A program made the position numbers and the translations under genes. This document shows, in pieces, positions 11,911 through 23,614 of a stretch of DNA of 64,000 nt. The notes below the pieces were generated by a model. It saw nothing but the letters and a program-made list of their open reading frames with translations, had not been told where the DNA came from and did no database searches. This DNA comes from Brachionus koreanus (taxonomy: Eukaryota > Rotifera > Eurotatoria > Ploima > Brachionidae): contig PJRA01000011.1 of assembly GCA_016987375.1 (NCBI GenBank), positions 1,338,724-1,402,723 of the forward strand, read 5' to 3'. Each line of letters opens with the position of its first letter. Within the stretch, counting starts at the first letter, position 1.

Positions 11911-14900
11911 CTATTTAACAATACGTACAGCATCTCCAGTAACATTTATTAAACATTGACCTTGGTTTCGATGGGGATTATCTAAAAGAACACACTCGGT
12001 CATTTTAAACGAAACAAGAGCATTTCCATCTAAACTAAGTACATGGGCTCGAACTAAGGCCAGCACTTCAGTGATGAAACAGTGCATAAATCCAGAAAGA
12101 CCACCATTTTCCTTTATTTGAGTACTTTCACGTATTAGAAAAAGATTTACCAGACCTAAATATCTTTCGATACGAGCATTGGGTACATAGGATAGATTGG
12201 TAATCTCTACATTATTTTTAATATCAATATTACTCTCACCATAAGTCAAACATGAGCCTGTCAATATTATCATGGCATGATCATCATCAAATAAGCTAGT
12301 ATCTGTTGACAAATTTGCCAGAACATAATTTTTGTACTTACGAAATTTGTAGTTGAGACCTTCCAAGATATAATCAAATATTTCATTGAATTTTTTAATA
12401 TTCATCTGAACCAATTTGGCTTCACATCGGTAAATGCTGGTAAACATTTGTAAATTTGAATTGAATTCAATGCCAGGCATATATTCAGTGCTGCAAGCTA
12501 AAATATTCTTTTTAGCTGCAGAATCCATCAATTGATAAATGTTCTCTTTTTCACGGTAATCATCCAGCTCAATTTTAAGTAGGGCTTTAGAATCATTTTC
12601 TGAATCTGTTTGTTCTATTGTTGATGAACTTAATTTAAAGTCAAGACCATAAAAATCAATGTTTCTTTGCATCTCATCTATCAATAATTTTTTTAAACTT
12701 TCTATATCTTTAAATTCTCGATTCATTTTATCATTAATGATTTTCGGGAGTATAGGCTTAGGCAAAGGGGCTGCAAAACAAGCAGTCGCCTCAGCAATGC
12801 CCATGAGTAAATTTTCACCAATAGATATTTGAACTTTAAGGCCATAGAGCATGTTCATTCCTTTAATTTTCAGTTTGCCAAGTAATTGACGATGTAGTTC
12901 GTATTCCATGAAAGGCATGTAGTCACTAATCATTTTGGCACTTATTTCACCGGAACTTTTTTTGCGTGGACGGGAAACTATCGCTTTTATGAGAGATCCT
13001 CTTCCAATAATCTCTATTTCTGGCAGTGGTTGAATGGAAGTAAATATAACATCAGGCACTTGACCTTGACCACATACAGCACACTTTGACAGGGCCACTG
13101 GGAACGGCAATTCAGTTTCATCATATGGCACATGGCAAATTGAACATTTTTCAGAGCTGTTCTCATCAATTCTTTTCAATGGATTGGCAAAAAATGCTTC
13201 ATTGACTAGAGCTGCTGTACCAGTAGCTGATAGCACACATACATCTTCACATATGCTTTTAGTCTCAGTGTAGCCAAGGACCACATGACAATCAAGAGAT
13301 TTCATATGCGATCTAATTTCATTACGGATTTCGATCCACCATTTGTCACGCGACTCCAAATCATCAATTTCGTTGTTGGAATTTAATAGCTTAACTGACC
13401 GAGAGCATACAATTCCACAGACTGATTTTATAAAACCACTAGGATATTGCTGTAAAGTCAAAAACGGATATTCCTTAAAAACAATTTAATTTTTTTTTGA
13501 ACATTTGGAATTAGTTTTTCAAGATTATTAGACACTAGATTTGCTAGATTTCAAATATTTACGAATCCATAACTAAAACTTATGAGAAGAATTTTATTTT
13601 CAAAATTTTTAAAATAAAAAAATATGATAAATTAAAGAAATAATAATAACCGAATGATCATGGTCATTTTGGTTTTTCTCCATAATTTTGAAATTGCACA
13701 AATTTTTCTTTAATTAAACATTTACTCAACAATCCACTAAAAACTTGCTACCGAATATTTTTGAAATTAATTATTATTATTTGAAAATAATTTAGGAAAA
13801 TTTTTTCCAGGGCAGCCCTCATGATTCCAATCTTATTAGAAAAAAAAATATTGTTTAATATGTACAATTAGAGAAGAAAATATATAATCATTTAGGTTTA
13901 AAATTATAAAATTAAATTTTTTATCAGTTTTATATGATTAGGATTGAGTCCGATGAGGTTTTGTACTTTAGGTTTGTCCTGTTGTAGCTTTGAATAATGA
14001 GATTCTGGATTTTCCTGGCTATTAGTTATTGTTTTTTTTTGGACTTGATAAATTTTGAAAAAAAGATTTGCATTTCTGTCATATTTTTTAAATATAAGAT
14101 ACCTAAAGATAACCTAAATCTTTATTTTATTTTAAAAATTATATTTATTCTCTCGTGTAATTTTAATTTTTTCACGATGCACATCAAATTTGATTTAATT
14201 AATTAATTTCTTGGAAATTTTTGGTAGTTATTTGAATCTCCCGATCAAAAAGCTTATTAATTTAGAAAAATGAGGTTTTCTCTTCTAGTTTAGACGCCTG
14301 TATACTGCTACACCTAGTATTCCGCTAGTTTACCTCAATTATTTTTATGAGAAAAGTTCTATTTCAAATGAAAAATAAAAAAATCAATTTCAATAAGATT
14401 ATCAAACAGCTTTTGAAGCGTTCAAATTATTAAAATAAAAAAAATTGATTTAACAATGGAATCTCCACAATCAAAAATAGATGTTTATTTTTTTTTTCCA
14501 AAATTTTTTTCCTTAACTAAGCATCTTTGAATGACGAACCATTTTCTATTTATTCCTTAAATTAATGCCTAGCTTAGATATCTTTTACAGAGAAAATTTA
14601 AAGGTTTCTAAATTTTCGAGATATTGGCTTTTATTGCTTAAATAAAATATATTAAAAAAGCTTGCTGAAATCAGATTATTTATTAAATATGATCAAAATT
14701 ATCTTTTTATGTAAGTAAATTCAACTGTTTCGAATTTATTTTATAAACACAATGAAAAAATTTAAAATTAAATATTTCTAAAAGTGCTCATAAAAAGTAA
14801 ATAAAAATTAATCCAAATATCATTAATAATTTTTTTTAAAAACTTGAAAAAATTGTTTTAAATTTATTCTACTTACCATTTTTTCAGAAATGGAATGACC

Positions 14901-16000
14901 ATTTTGGTTTTCTTGTTTGTTTATGAGGTTTTGATGGTTGAGATCAGACTCTGAGCTGATTTTTTTGGTCAAACGATTGGGACTTATCTTGGAATGTTTG
15001 CTGATTTCGGGGAATAGTTGAGACTTACTATTTCCAGCTTGCCTAATTATATTTGCCGCAGTTCCGATACCGCGCACAACAATTCCAAATTCTCCTTCTA
15101 AATCAAAGTATTGTTGGTATCCAAGGACACAATTGGCTTCTATGTCCAAAACTTTAAGTCCGATTCGACGTTGAACTTCACCAGACAGCTTTGTGAACAA
15201 TTTTTGTCTGGCTTCATTAGAGGCTCGAGGCGCTCGTATTTTATCTATCCATTGATACTCCGGATCGTCATTTAGAACCATTTCTTCAACGAATCCACAA
15301 AAATTCTGCAAAACATATCCCTCTGGAATTCTAGAACCTTTACATTAATCATTTATAAATATATTTAACTAATTAGGGCAATTACTAGTAAAAAATTGAA
15401 CTCCAGATGAGGATTTTCTGTACTCATTGCAATCACTTAGGATTTCTAGTCTTGCTTGAACCTTAATATCACCTCTAATTCCATGCAATGTATCAAAAAT
15501 AGGAAAAAAACCTAAGAATTTAAATTAATTATGATTTTTATGAAAATGAATATTTTCATTCAAAAGGAACCATTTAAAGCAGTAGGGCCATTGGGGTTCA
15601 GAAGCGGTTTTAGATCAATATAAACTTTTCCGATTGCATCATGGGATGAATAGGTATCATGATCAAGCACTCTAATGTTTACAAAGATATAAAGCAAAAA
15701 ATAATGTATTGAAATTTAAAACCTTATTTGAAGGGGCTCCTCTTGTATTTCATCTTCTTCAACTTCGAAAAAAAATCTTGAATTCCATTCAGGATCGAGA
15801 GATTTTTTATAAACCGGGGTCTTATAATAATTATCATTTCCAAACCGTACCTAAATTGTTGCAATATAGTTAGCAAAAAAAAAGAAAAGAAGAAAATTAT
15901 ATCAATAAACCTCGACAAATGCATCGGAGCTTTCGGAGCTCCGATCCATTATTGGCAAATTTCTAGCTTTTAAAATCCCAATTTTAATTTTGCCCGGCAT
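11911..16000 (-). CDS. C2CD5: C2 domain-containing protein 5 (C2CD5/CDP138-like)
   Basis: Six minus-strand exons: 15911-16000, 15723-15850, 15571-15671, 15386-15511, 14877-15337 and 11911-13473; phases close to give 822 residues (human 1000). The N-terminus MPGKIKIGILKARNLPIMDR begins a C2 domain with the Ca2+-loop aspartates in SSDAF and VLDHDTY, followed by IGKVYIDLKPLL. Next come the conserved GFVEEMVLNDDPEYQWID, PRASNEARQKL and FDLEGEFGIVVR blocks, then a C-terminal half ending CLINVTGDAVRIVK. In mammals this protein binds Ca2+ and membranes and promotes GLUT4 vesicle fusion in insulin-stimulated cells. The start is the only ATG in frame before an upstream stop. Intron 5 (13474-14876) holds a dispersed repeat. 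The acidic linker seen in vertebrates is shorter here. Confidence 0.93.
13805..13885. repeat. Dispersed repeat, also at 59.68 kb
   Basis: The blocks cagccctcat, cgaatcttattag-like caatcttattag followed by a run of nine A, and tatgtacaatta occur in the same order as at 59676-59758. Inside C2CD5 intron 5. Nature unknown; the second copy lies just upstream of the LINE coding part and may be LINE 5' sequence. Confidence 0.5.
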
Positions 16001-17036
16001 TTTAAAGCATGGTTAAAGCAAGAGTTTTAATTTGTTTTTTTTTTTAAAAAAGAACTTTGAAATTTCAAATTTTATAATTAAGTATAAATTATTAAAATAG
16101 CAAATTATGAAAGCTTTTAAAATCTCAAATGCAAGTAAGCAAGAAAGCATTTTCTATTTTGTTTTGATGTTTTGATCAAATTCAGATTTAAAAATTTTTT
16201 CTTTCACTCTTTTTCAGAGAGCTGGGTAAAGTGTCATCACCATTTGATCATTTTGAATTTAAATTTTAACTTTATTGTTTTATTTTAGATAAAAATATGT
16301 ACTATTTATATAGATTTATAGAAAAGAAAACTTTAGCAAGTTAACACGTATACTATTATTTAAAGAAGAACCTTGAATTTTTACTTGTCTTTACAATATT
16401 TGCTTTGGGAATACTGAAATTAAACCAAACAATCTAGAATTTGTCTTAAATTTATTTTTATCATGAAAAATAAATTCATCTTTTAAAAATAATTTTTTTA
16501 ATTAAAGTTAAAAAATAATATCTAAATAAAGTTTAATTTTGGTTTTTTAAAACTCAATTTTATGGTGATAAATTAGAGTTTCTGTCCGAAAATTTTCAAT
16601 CAAAGCTACGTTAATAGAGCAAAATTTTTTGTAATTATTTCTAAATTATTATATCTTTCCATAAAAAAAAGTGCAAAAAAATTAATAAAAAATAATTGAA
16701 AAATTTTTCAAAGAAATTAAAGATATAAATTAAAATAAATAATTTATGGGCAAATTGAAAAATGATCAAATATTTTACTTTGCTATAAAAAGTTAAGTTT
16801 TGGTCAGACATTTTATTTGTATCTAAGTAAATTTTCAATATTTTGCATATTAGCATAAAATCACAATAAAATAAAAAATAAAAAGTTGAATCAATCCTAT
16901 AAACAATTTTTATAAATAAACTTAAAATTGTGTTAAATAAACACTCTTTAGTTAAACAACTTAATTTAAAAGAATTCTGAAAAAATAAAGATACTGACTT
17001 TTTTCTTAAAATTTGAAAACTAAAGTTTGAAACTTT
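16001..17036. other. Intergenic AT-rich DNA, nothing recognised
   Basis: Upstream of C2CD5, so its promoter should lie at the left end. A 133-codon minus-strand frame (17042-16641) is very rich in F, I, K and L, as expected from AT-rich noncoding DNA, and is not accepted as a gene. Confidence 0.4.
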
Positions 17037-17435
17037 TTGCAAAGTTTGAATTTAGCTAATGATCGCAATGCTGAAACAAAATTCAAATTATTATTAAGAA
17101 CTGATTTAGTTTTTTCTATTGAAATCATGATAGATGATAGAAATTTCAGAACAAGAAGAGCAAATTTTATGAACACTTCAGATGGAGATATAGAGGAGAT
17201 AGCTGCTTTAAAAGAAGAATGGGATGTGAAAGAAACTGAAGAACAAAATAATTTCAATGCCAAAAATGGAACCAATAATGGCAAAATCCCTAATGACAAA
17301 TTGAGAGTTTGTAAAAAGTGTTGGGTGGCGGCCAAGTCTGTTGGCCCTAACGCGGCCAAATTTTGGACCGCGAAGTTGGAAATCGACAAGTTCGTCAAAA
17401 TTAAAGATTTTCTAAAAAATTTTAACAAATTTTAG
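17037..17435 (+). CDS. Unrecognised 132-codon ORF partly inside a repeat
   Basis: An open frame whose first 90 codons are hydrophilic (for example FMNTSDGDIEEIAALKEEWD) and look more protein-like than the surrounding DNA. The last 40 codons lie in the GGCC-rich repeat starting at 17316. It may be a host exon truncated by the insertion, a transposon ORF fragment, or chance. I recognise no family. The first ATG is not supported by any start context. Confidence 0.2.
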   Translation: MQSLNLANDRNAETKFKLLLRTDLVFSIEIMIDDRNFRTRRANFMNTSDGDIEEIAALKEEWDVKETEEQNNFNAKNGTNNGKIPNDKLRVCKKCWVAAKSVGPNAAKFWTAKLEIDKFVKIKDFLKNFNKF

Positions 17436-17567
17436 GCTAATTTCTGGAATTAAACAATAATTCACATCTTTTTGAAAAAAATTTTTATAATCGTCCGTCT
17501 AGGTGGTTTCTCTCGCGGTTAATAAATTTTTGGCCGGATCAGAGACCGCTTACGGTCCTCAACACCA
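17316..17567. mobile_element. hAT-like palindromic element (GGCC-rich)
   Basis: Left end AAGTGTTGGGTGGCGGCC, right end CTCAACACCA, an imperfect match to the TAGTGTTG/CAACACTA ends of the element at 48614. The interior repeats ggcc, accgc and gcggt motifs on both strands. The 8-bp flanks (tttgtaaa and gaattcac) do not match, so the target duplication is missing or the ends are eroded. Confidence 0.5.
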
Positions 17568-18089
17568 GAATTCACAATTTATTTTTTTAAAAAAAAAATC
17601 TTGTAATTTAGACATTTTTGTTATTTAATATGTTTTTTTTTAGATGTTATTGTATTTTTTTTTAATGTTATTGAAAAATACATATGTTAAATAACAAATA
17701 TCTTTTATTAAAAATATCATTCGTTTTATTTAATATCAAAAGAGTCACCTAAAATATAATAATAATTTTTCTTAATTTAGATATTTAGACGATCTACAAA
17801 AAAAAACTGAATCAATTTCAATAACAAAAACATGTTCTTATGAAAAATGGCTTCATTTACAAAGGAAACTGAGCTTATTTATTATTTATTTATAAGATTA
17901 GAAATTTCATCCTAAATGCCTATATTATTATATTATTGAAAAACCCAAATTTAATAATTATAATATAAATGCCAGATTTCTTGTTCACTATGGACAATTA
18001 ATTTATTCATCAAAAAAAAATAATTTTCTCTTTTATTAACTCCTTTATTTTACTAAATAAGTTGTTACTTAAATACAAGTTAAAGCTAA

Positions 18090-18329
18090 TCATATTAAAT
18101 TAGTTATTCTAATAAAATGTAATACTTTTTTCACTATACCTTGTTTTTTTTTACATTGTCTATGTAAACTTTCCCTAGCGTCATCTGTTGTTGTGGTTAC
18201 ATCATTTAATTTATAGCTTGACTTCAAGTTTGATTTACTGATCTTTTCCTTTGTTAATCTAGCCTTAAATCTTTCTTCCATTTCTTTGCACCACACGTAG
18301 TCTGCTGTAGCTATTATTTTTATTCTCAT
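18090..18329 (-). CDS. Unrecognised 79-codon ORF
   Basis: A charged minus-strand frame with segments such as WCKEMEERFKARLTKEKIS and DDARESLHRQCKKK. No family recognised and no obvious splice partners. Composition is more codon-like than its surroundings, so it may be a fragment of a gene or transposon. Confidence 0.15.
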   Translation of the reverse strand: MRIKIIATADYVWCKEMEERFKARLTKEKISKSNLKSSYKLNDVTTTTDDARESLHRQCKKKQGIVKKVLHFIRITNLI

Positions 18330-18429
18330 TATTTTTTACCCTATTCACTATTATTTTCTAAATTACTAAAAGTCATGTTTTTTTCATGGGACTAAAAGGA
18401 AGGAATTCCAAAATATATTTTTAAATGGA

Positions 18430-19065
18430 TAAAAATATAATGGGTGAGATAGAAAAATACATAAAAAAAAAGAAAAAAACATAAAAAAAAGAGGAAAAAC
18501 ATATAATAAATTTTAAAAAATTTAGCTTATTTAATGAGAGAAAAAAAACATAAATTATAAAAATCAAAAAGAGAATAAAACATAAAATAAATAAAAAAAT
18601 TTAATTAATTAAAATGAGGCAAAAATTAGACTTGGTGTTGGTTCAAGAATTTAGCAAACAAATAGACCTTAAAAAATTTATTTCATCTTCATATGACGCA
18701 GCCTCCGTAATAAACCCATTCAAATCAAAATAATTGTACTCTGTGCCAAAGCAATAGTCCTCATCTAATGGAAGTAACTACAAAATATTTTCTAAATAGA
18801 CCCAAAGCAGGTCGGAAGCGAAAAGCTGGTCCTTGTTTACATTATGATCAATGAAGAAATAAAAGTAAAAATTGATGTTTTTTATCCCTTTTATTCAATT
18901 GAATATATGTATTCTTCTTTTAAAAAATTTTTGATTCTGACTTATGCTTTTTATCTTTTTTATTCAAATGATTTTATGTTTTTTTCTCTGAAATAAAATT
19001 GAAATTTTGCTTTATGTTTTTTTTATCTCTTAATATGTTTCGTTCTACCTCTCTCAAAATATAAT
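18430..19065 (+). mobile_element. MULE-like relic with long A/T-rich inverted arms
   Basis: The left arm (about 18430-18600) has repeated acataaaaaa and gagaaaaaaa units. The right arm (about 18880-19065) is its rough reverse complement (tttttttatgt, tttttctc), and the outer ends gggtgagatag and ctacctctctc also pair. Between the arms, about 18770-18850 reads KYFLNRPKAGRKRKAGPCL, which resembles the Gly-Arg-Pro-Lys C-terminal tails of SWIM-domain MULE transposases. No intact ORF. Confidence 0.4.
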
Positions 19066-19573
19066 AATATGCACAGAGAATTAAGCGAATTTAATTAGGC
19101 GTTATTTTGACTCCTTCACCACACTTTTTTTATTTATTTGCTAAAATGCTTAGTTATTTTTTATTGTAATCAGTATTTTATTTGGCAAATATTTTCAAAA
19201 AGTTATATTAGATTTTCTAATATTTGAGTCTAGGCTTTATTGCTAATATAATTCCTTTTATTTTTAAGATAGATATCTTGAATAAACAATTTTAGTAATG
19301 GATGTTCTGGGATTCAAATTGAGAAATTAATCTTTTGTCTATATCACATTTTTTAAAAACACTCTTCAAAAAAACAAAAAGATTTTATTGAATTTTTATT
19401 TTATTTTATAGAATGAAAGCAAAAAGATATTACCGAAATTAAGCATCATATTATTTAATTGAATATTTAAAAATTTAAAAAAAAAAACCTTTTTTAAATC
19501 CTTTTATTATTACGATTTTAATTTTGATTGAATTTTTTTAAATTAAATTATTTAATACTACTATTCATCAAAC

Positions 19574-21512
19574 ATGATTCTTAATTCAACTTTTTTTTTG
19601 TTTTTTTTTAATCTTTATCTGTGTCTAGAAATGTCTTTGATCAACAAAAACTGCACCAACATTAAAAAAGTAAAACAACAAAAATTTATTTTTTTAAATT
19701 CAGTTCAAGTGAATGTTTACTTAAAAGACAAAATGAGAGAAATTAATTCAAAATGTTTTAATTGGAATACAAATTACTACATCTTGAATGTAATATGGAA
19801 TCGAAAAGTAATTTTGGACGACTCTTTTAAAATAACAGGAATGGAATTAAATCGAACTAGTGGTGCTCAATTTCGTTTCACTGATGTTTTAGGACTCGAT
19901 TTGAATTCTAATTTATTTTTCAATCTATCCAAAACAATAAACATTGATTCAATTTTTTTCTTCTATTCAAATTTTAAAATTTTCTTTAATGGTTCTGTAA
20001 AATGTAATTCGAAACCAAATTTGAATTTTTTTGGAAATCTTACCACTATTGGATTCGGATTTACAGTTGACTATTCAAGACATACATGTCCTCTAGTATT
20101 TAATTACTCGAAAATCGAATATTTAAATTTCTATGGTCTTTCGGATACTTTTTTGAAGCAAAATTGTTTGGGATTTTTATCAATCAATGATTCTATAAAT
20201 GCTGACATAAAAAGGCTTTATTTAAGTGCATACAAAGTCGACTTGGATAAACAACTGCTTAATAAAGGAATTTTCAAAAATCTTATTTTTCTTAATTTAA
20301 ATTCGCAATTTGAAAATATTGAAAAAAATGTTTTGAGCGGCTTTGAAAAACTTGTTTATTTAGAACTATCGATTAAAAATATAAGAAGCTTTTTGTACAA
20401 AAACTTTAATACTTTAAATGCATTTACATCAAATAGAAACAATTTTACCCGAGTCATTCAAATCATTGTAGACATGAATGACGAGTACAATTTTCCGAAT
20501 GAGGATTTTTGTCTGTTTAGAGATTTTTATAATTCAAATTCAACTCTAGTATTCATAAAATCACCAATTTTTATGTGTACAGAAACACTAAGCCTTCTCC
20601 TAAAAAACAGCAATTTAAATATGCAAATTCTAAATTTCATGGATACCTACAAAGTAAATCTTAACTTTTTGTCATGTTCAATTAATAAAACAGAAGAGAT
20701 GAGACTTGTGAAAAAATTTCTAAATAACTGCCAAAAATTAAATTTAATTAAAAATAATGTACACAAATCAACTTATTTGGACTTGATCTTTTTTTCAGAG
20801 ATATTAAATTTTTTCAATATTTCAATTTCACCAATTACATATACAATTGCCATTCTTGCTAATCTATTGAATCTAAAAATTTTGTCAAAAATAAATTCAA
20901 TTCCAAAAACTATTGAAAATAGATTAATGCTTGTCAATAGTTTAATTAATTTATTTTACTCATTTATATGCTGTATTCATTTGATCAATAAATGTATTTA
21001 TGTAAATGGCATATTTTGTTCAGCTATTATGCGAAATAAATATGCTCAGCTATTTGATTTAATTTTTGTAGAATTCTTGTTAGGAATTTTAAAAATATGG
21101 TCCAATATTACATTAGTTCTAATTTCATGGATAAGACTTGTTCGTTTAACAGACTATCAACCTTTTGCTTGTAATATAAACAAATTTCAAAAAACGAGAA
21201 AGTTCAAGTTCACTTTAATTTTCTTTTTGATTCTAAGTTTTCTTCTTTGTGCTTACAAATTGCTCATAGTAAAAATCAATGAAAATTACTTTATATTGGA
21301 TTACAGCTCTTATGAAGAATTTCCAAATAAAAATACTTTTATGCTAAATCTTTTTCGTGATATTGGAAGTCATTCAATGGACCAAATTTTTTTCTATGAC
21401 CAAGAGGCTCTATTTTTTTTTGTCGCTTTTATCTTAAATTTTTTCCTAAACGATATTTTAATATACTTTCTTATTTTACTTATTGATGTTTTTTTTTTAT
21501 TTTTTATTCATA
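19574..21512 (+). CDS. Orphan GPCR-like membrane protein with long ectodomain (partial)
   Basis: Single open frame of 646 codons that runs into the assembly gap. Residues 1-18 are a hydrophobic signal peptide (STFFLFFFNLYLCL). Residues about 20-410 form a Cys-containing, N-glycosylation-rich ectodomain with leucine-rich-repeat-like segments (FKNLIFLNLNSQFENIEKN, FEKLVYLELSIKNI). Hydrophobic helices follow at about 417-437 (TYTIAILANLLNLKIL, with the Asn typical of GPCR helix 1), 449-471, 494-526 (ending SWIRLVRL where a DRY-type motif would be), 546-566 and 611-646. The remaining helices would lie in the gap. The ligand is unknown. The layout fits an invertebrate lineage-specific rhodopsin-like receptor; no named family is assigned. 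Where the frame resumes after the gap cannot be told, because the gap length may be arbitrary. Confidence 0.65.
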
Positions 21513-22290
21513 NNNNNNNNNNNNNNNNNNNNNNNNNNNNNNNNNNNNNNNNNNNNNNNNNNNNNNNNNNNNNNNNNNNNNNNNNNNNNNNNNNNNNNNN
21601 NNNNNNNNNNNNNNNNNNNNNNNNNNNNNNNNNNNNNNNNNNNNNNNNNNNNNNNNNNNNNNNNNNNNNNNNNNNNNNNNNNNNNNNNNNNNNNNNNNNN
21701 NNNNNNNNNNNNNNNNNNNNNNNNNNNNNNNNNNNNNNNNNNNNNNNNNNNNNNNNNNNNNNNNNNNNNNNNNNNNNNNNNNNNNNNNNNNNNNNNNNNN
21801 NNNNNNNNNNNNNNNNNNNNNNNNNNNNNNNNNNNNNNNNNNNNNNNNNNNNNNNNNNNNNNNNNNNNNNNNNNNNNNNNNNNNNNNNNNNNNNNNNNNN
21901 NNNNNNNNNNNNNNNNNNNNNNNNNNNNNNNNNNNNNNNNNNNNNNNNNNNNNNNNNNNNNNNNNNNNNNNNNNNNNNNNNNNNNNNNNNNNNNNNNNNN
22001 NNNNNNNNNNNNNNNNNNNNNNNNNNNNNNNNNNNNNNNNNNNNNNNNNNNNNNNNNNNNNNNNNNNNNNNNNNNNNNNNNNNNNNNNNNNNNNNNNNNN
22101 NNNNNNNNNNNNNNNNNNNNNNNNNNNNNNNNNNNNNNNNNNNNNNNNNNNNNNNNNNNNNNNNNNNNNNNNNNNNNNNNNNNNNNNNNNNNNNNNNNNN
22201 NNNNNNNNNNNNNNNNNNNNNNNNNNNNNNNNNNNNNNNNNNNNNNNNNNNNNNNNNNNNNNNNNNNNNNNNNNNNNNNNNNNNNNNNNN
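21513..22290. other. Assembly gap (778 N)
   Basis: Run of N. It removes the C-terminal part of the GPCR-like gene and possibly the left end of the palindromic repeat that follows. Confidence 0.99.
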
Positions 22291-22379
22291 ACTTATAAAA
22301 TGCAAGTTAATCTAAAAAATCAATTTAAAATTTTTTTTAAATCAATTATTGAAAATAATTTTTATAATAAATTCTAAAT

Positions 22380-22632
22380 TTAAACGGTTGATATACGGGC
22401 CAGAGTCCGCCCGTATAATTTTAAACGGTCACTAAACTGGCCAAAAAATAGCTCGCTAAAATAAACGGGCCAAAGTCCGTCCGCCAAAATTTTGACGGTT
22501 TCTAAGACCGCCCGTTTAAATTTAAACGGTTATTATACGGGCTAAAAACTAGCCCGCTATAATAAACGGGCCAACAACCGCGAGTAACCGCCCGTCTATT
22601 TGACCTGTTAGCTCTGTCCGCATCCAACACTA
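22380..22632. mobile_element. hAT-like palindromic element (ACGGGC-rich), right end
   Basis: About 250 bp built from alternating aaacgg, acgggc, gcccgt and gaccg motifs on both strands, ending CCAACACTA at 22624-22632. The end matches the TAGTGTTGG-type ends of the 48.6 kb element. The left terminal motif is not in the 90 bases between the gap and this repeat, so the left end is lost or in the gap. Confidence 0.55.
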
Positions 22633-23614
22633 CCTAGCATAGTATCTAGCATATGAGTTTTTAATATTCAAGTTCAAACATTTTTCTTAAGTTCTTTATA
22701 TTTTAAAACTATTGCTTTATGCTCATTATTTTTCAATCAAAAATCTAAAATCAAATTACATTAAAATATATTAATTTTGTTACAAAAAATGCTTTTTTTC
22801 ATGAAATAAAAGGTATAATAAGTAATAGGTATAATAAGGAATCGAGCGTAAAAAATATAAATTTTTGAAATTTTTTTATTCTTGAATTCAAATTGTTTTA
22901 TTTTCTTAAAAACAAATTCTTTATGTGACATTTATTTTTGGAGATAATAAATTTATTTTTCCTGCAATTATATGAAAAAATAACATCATGTTAATTTTTA
23001 TTATTTATTTTTATTTATTTTATTATTTATTTGCTATCAAAATTCTCTTAAAAGAAAATAAATTCACACTTAAAATAATACAATTGATTGAGTTTCGATG
23101 GTTACTCTTCTAATTATTGCTGGTCGACTTTTTTCCTATTTTCCAATTATTGAGCATCTTGTGTATTATGCGCCATTGTCACACATCGACATGCTTTGAA
23201 ACTAAATTATTATACATTAAATTCTTCTTCCATGGTATTTAGAATTTAATTCTCTAGATTATTCAGTTCCATCGACTAAAAGGCTTGTTTTGGAGTACCA
23301 TAGAGGCTTCGATTCTAGATTTGTTACGAATCCTCCTCCTCTATCTAGCTGCTATTTAATAAAACAAAATTTTATCTGACTCTTAAAATCATTTCCATGT
23401 TATTCTTTTTCTGATTATCATATTATCTTATTTGTTTTACTTATTGTTAGAATACTTTCAATAGCTTAAATAGTCAATTCTTTAATTATTATTTTTGTTT
23501 CTCATCTTAGTAATAATTTCTTATGTATTAAAAGAACAATGCTTATTCAAAATTTAAAATATTTTAAACGAAGTGACAATTGATTTCAAAACAACTTCAA
23601 AAATTGAGATTCTT
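22633..23614. other. Intergenic, no gene seen
   Basis: AT-rich. A short plus-strand frame near 23265-23380 reads STKRLVLEYHRGFDSR, but it is isolated and unassigned. Confidence 0.35.

Noticed and set aside
16641..17042. 133-codon minus-strand ORF
   Set aside because: Composition dominated by F, I, K, L and Y, as expected for AT-rich noncoding DNA; no start or splice support.
21483..22315. ORFs running through the N gap on both strands
   Set aside because: They consist almost entirely of unknown bases.
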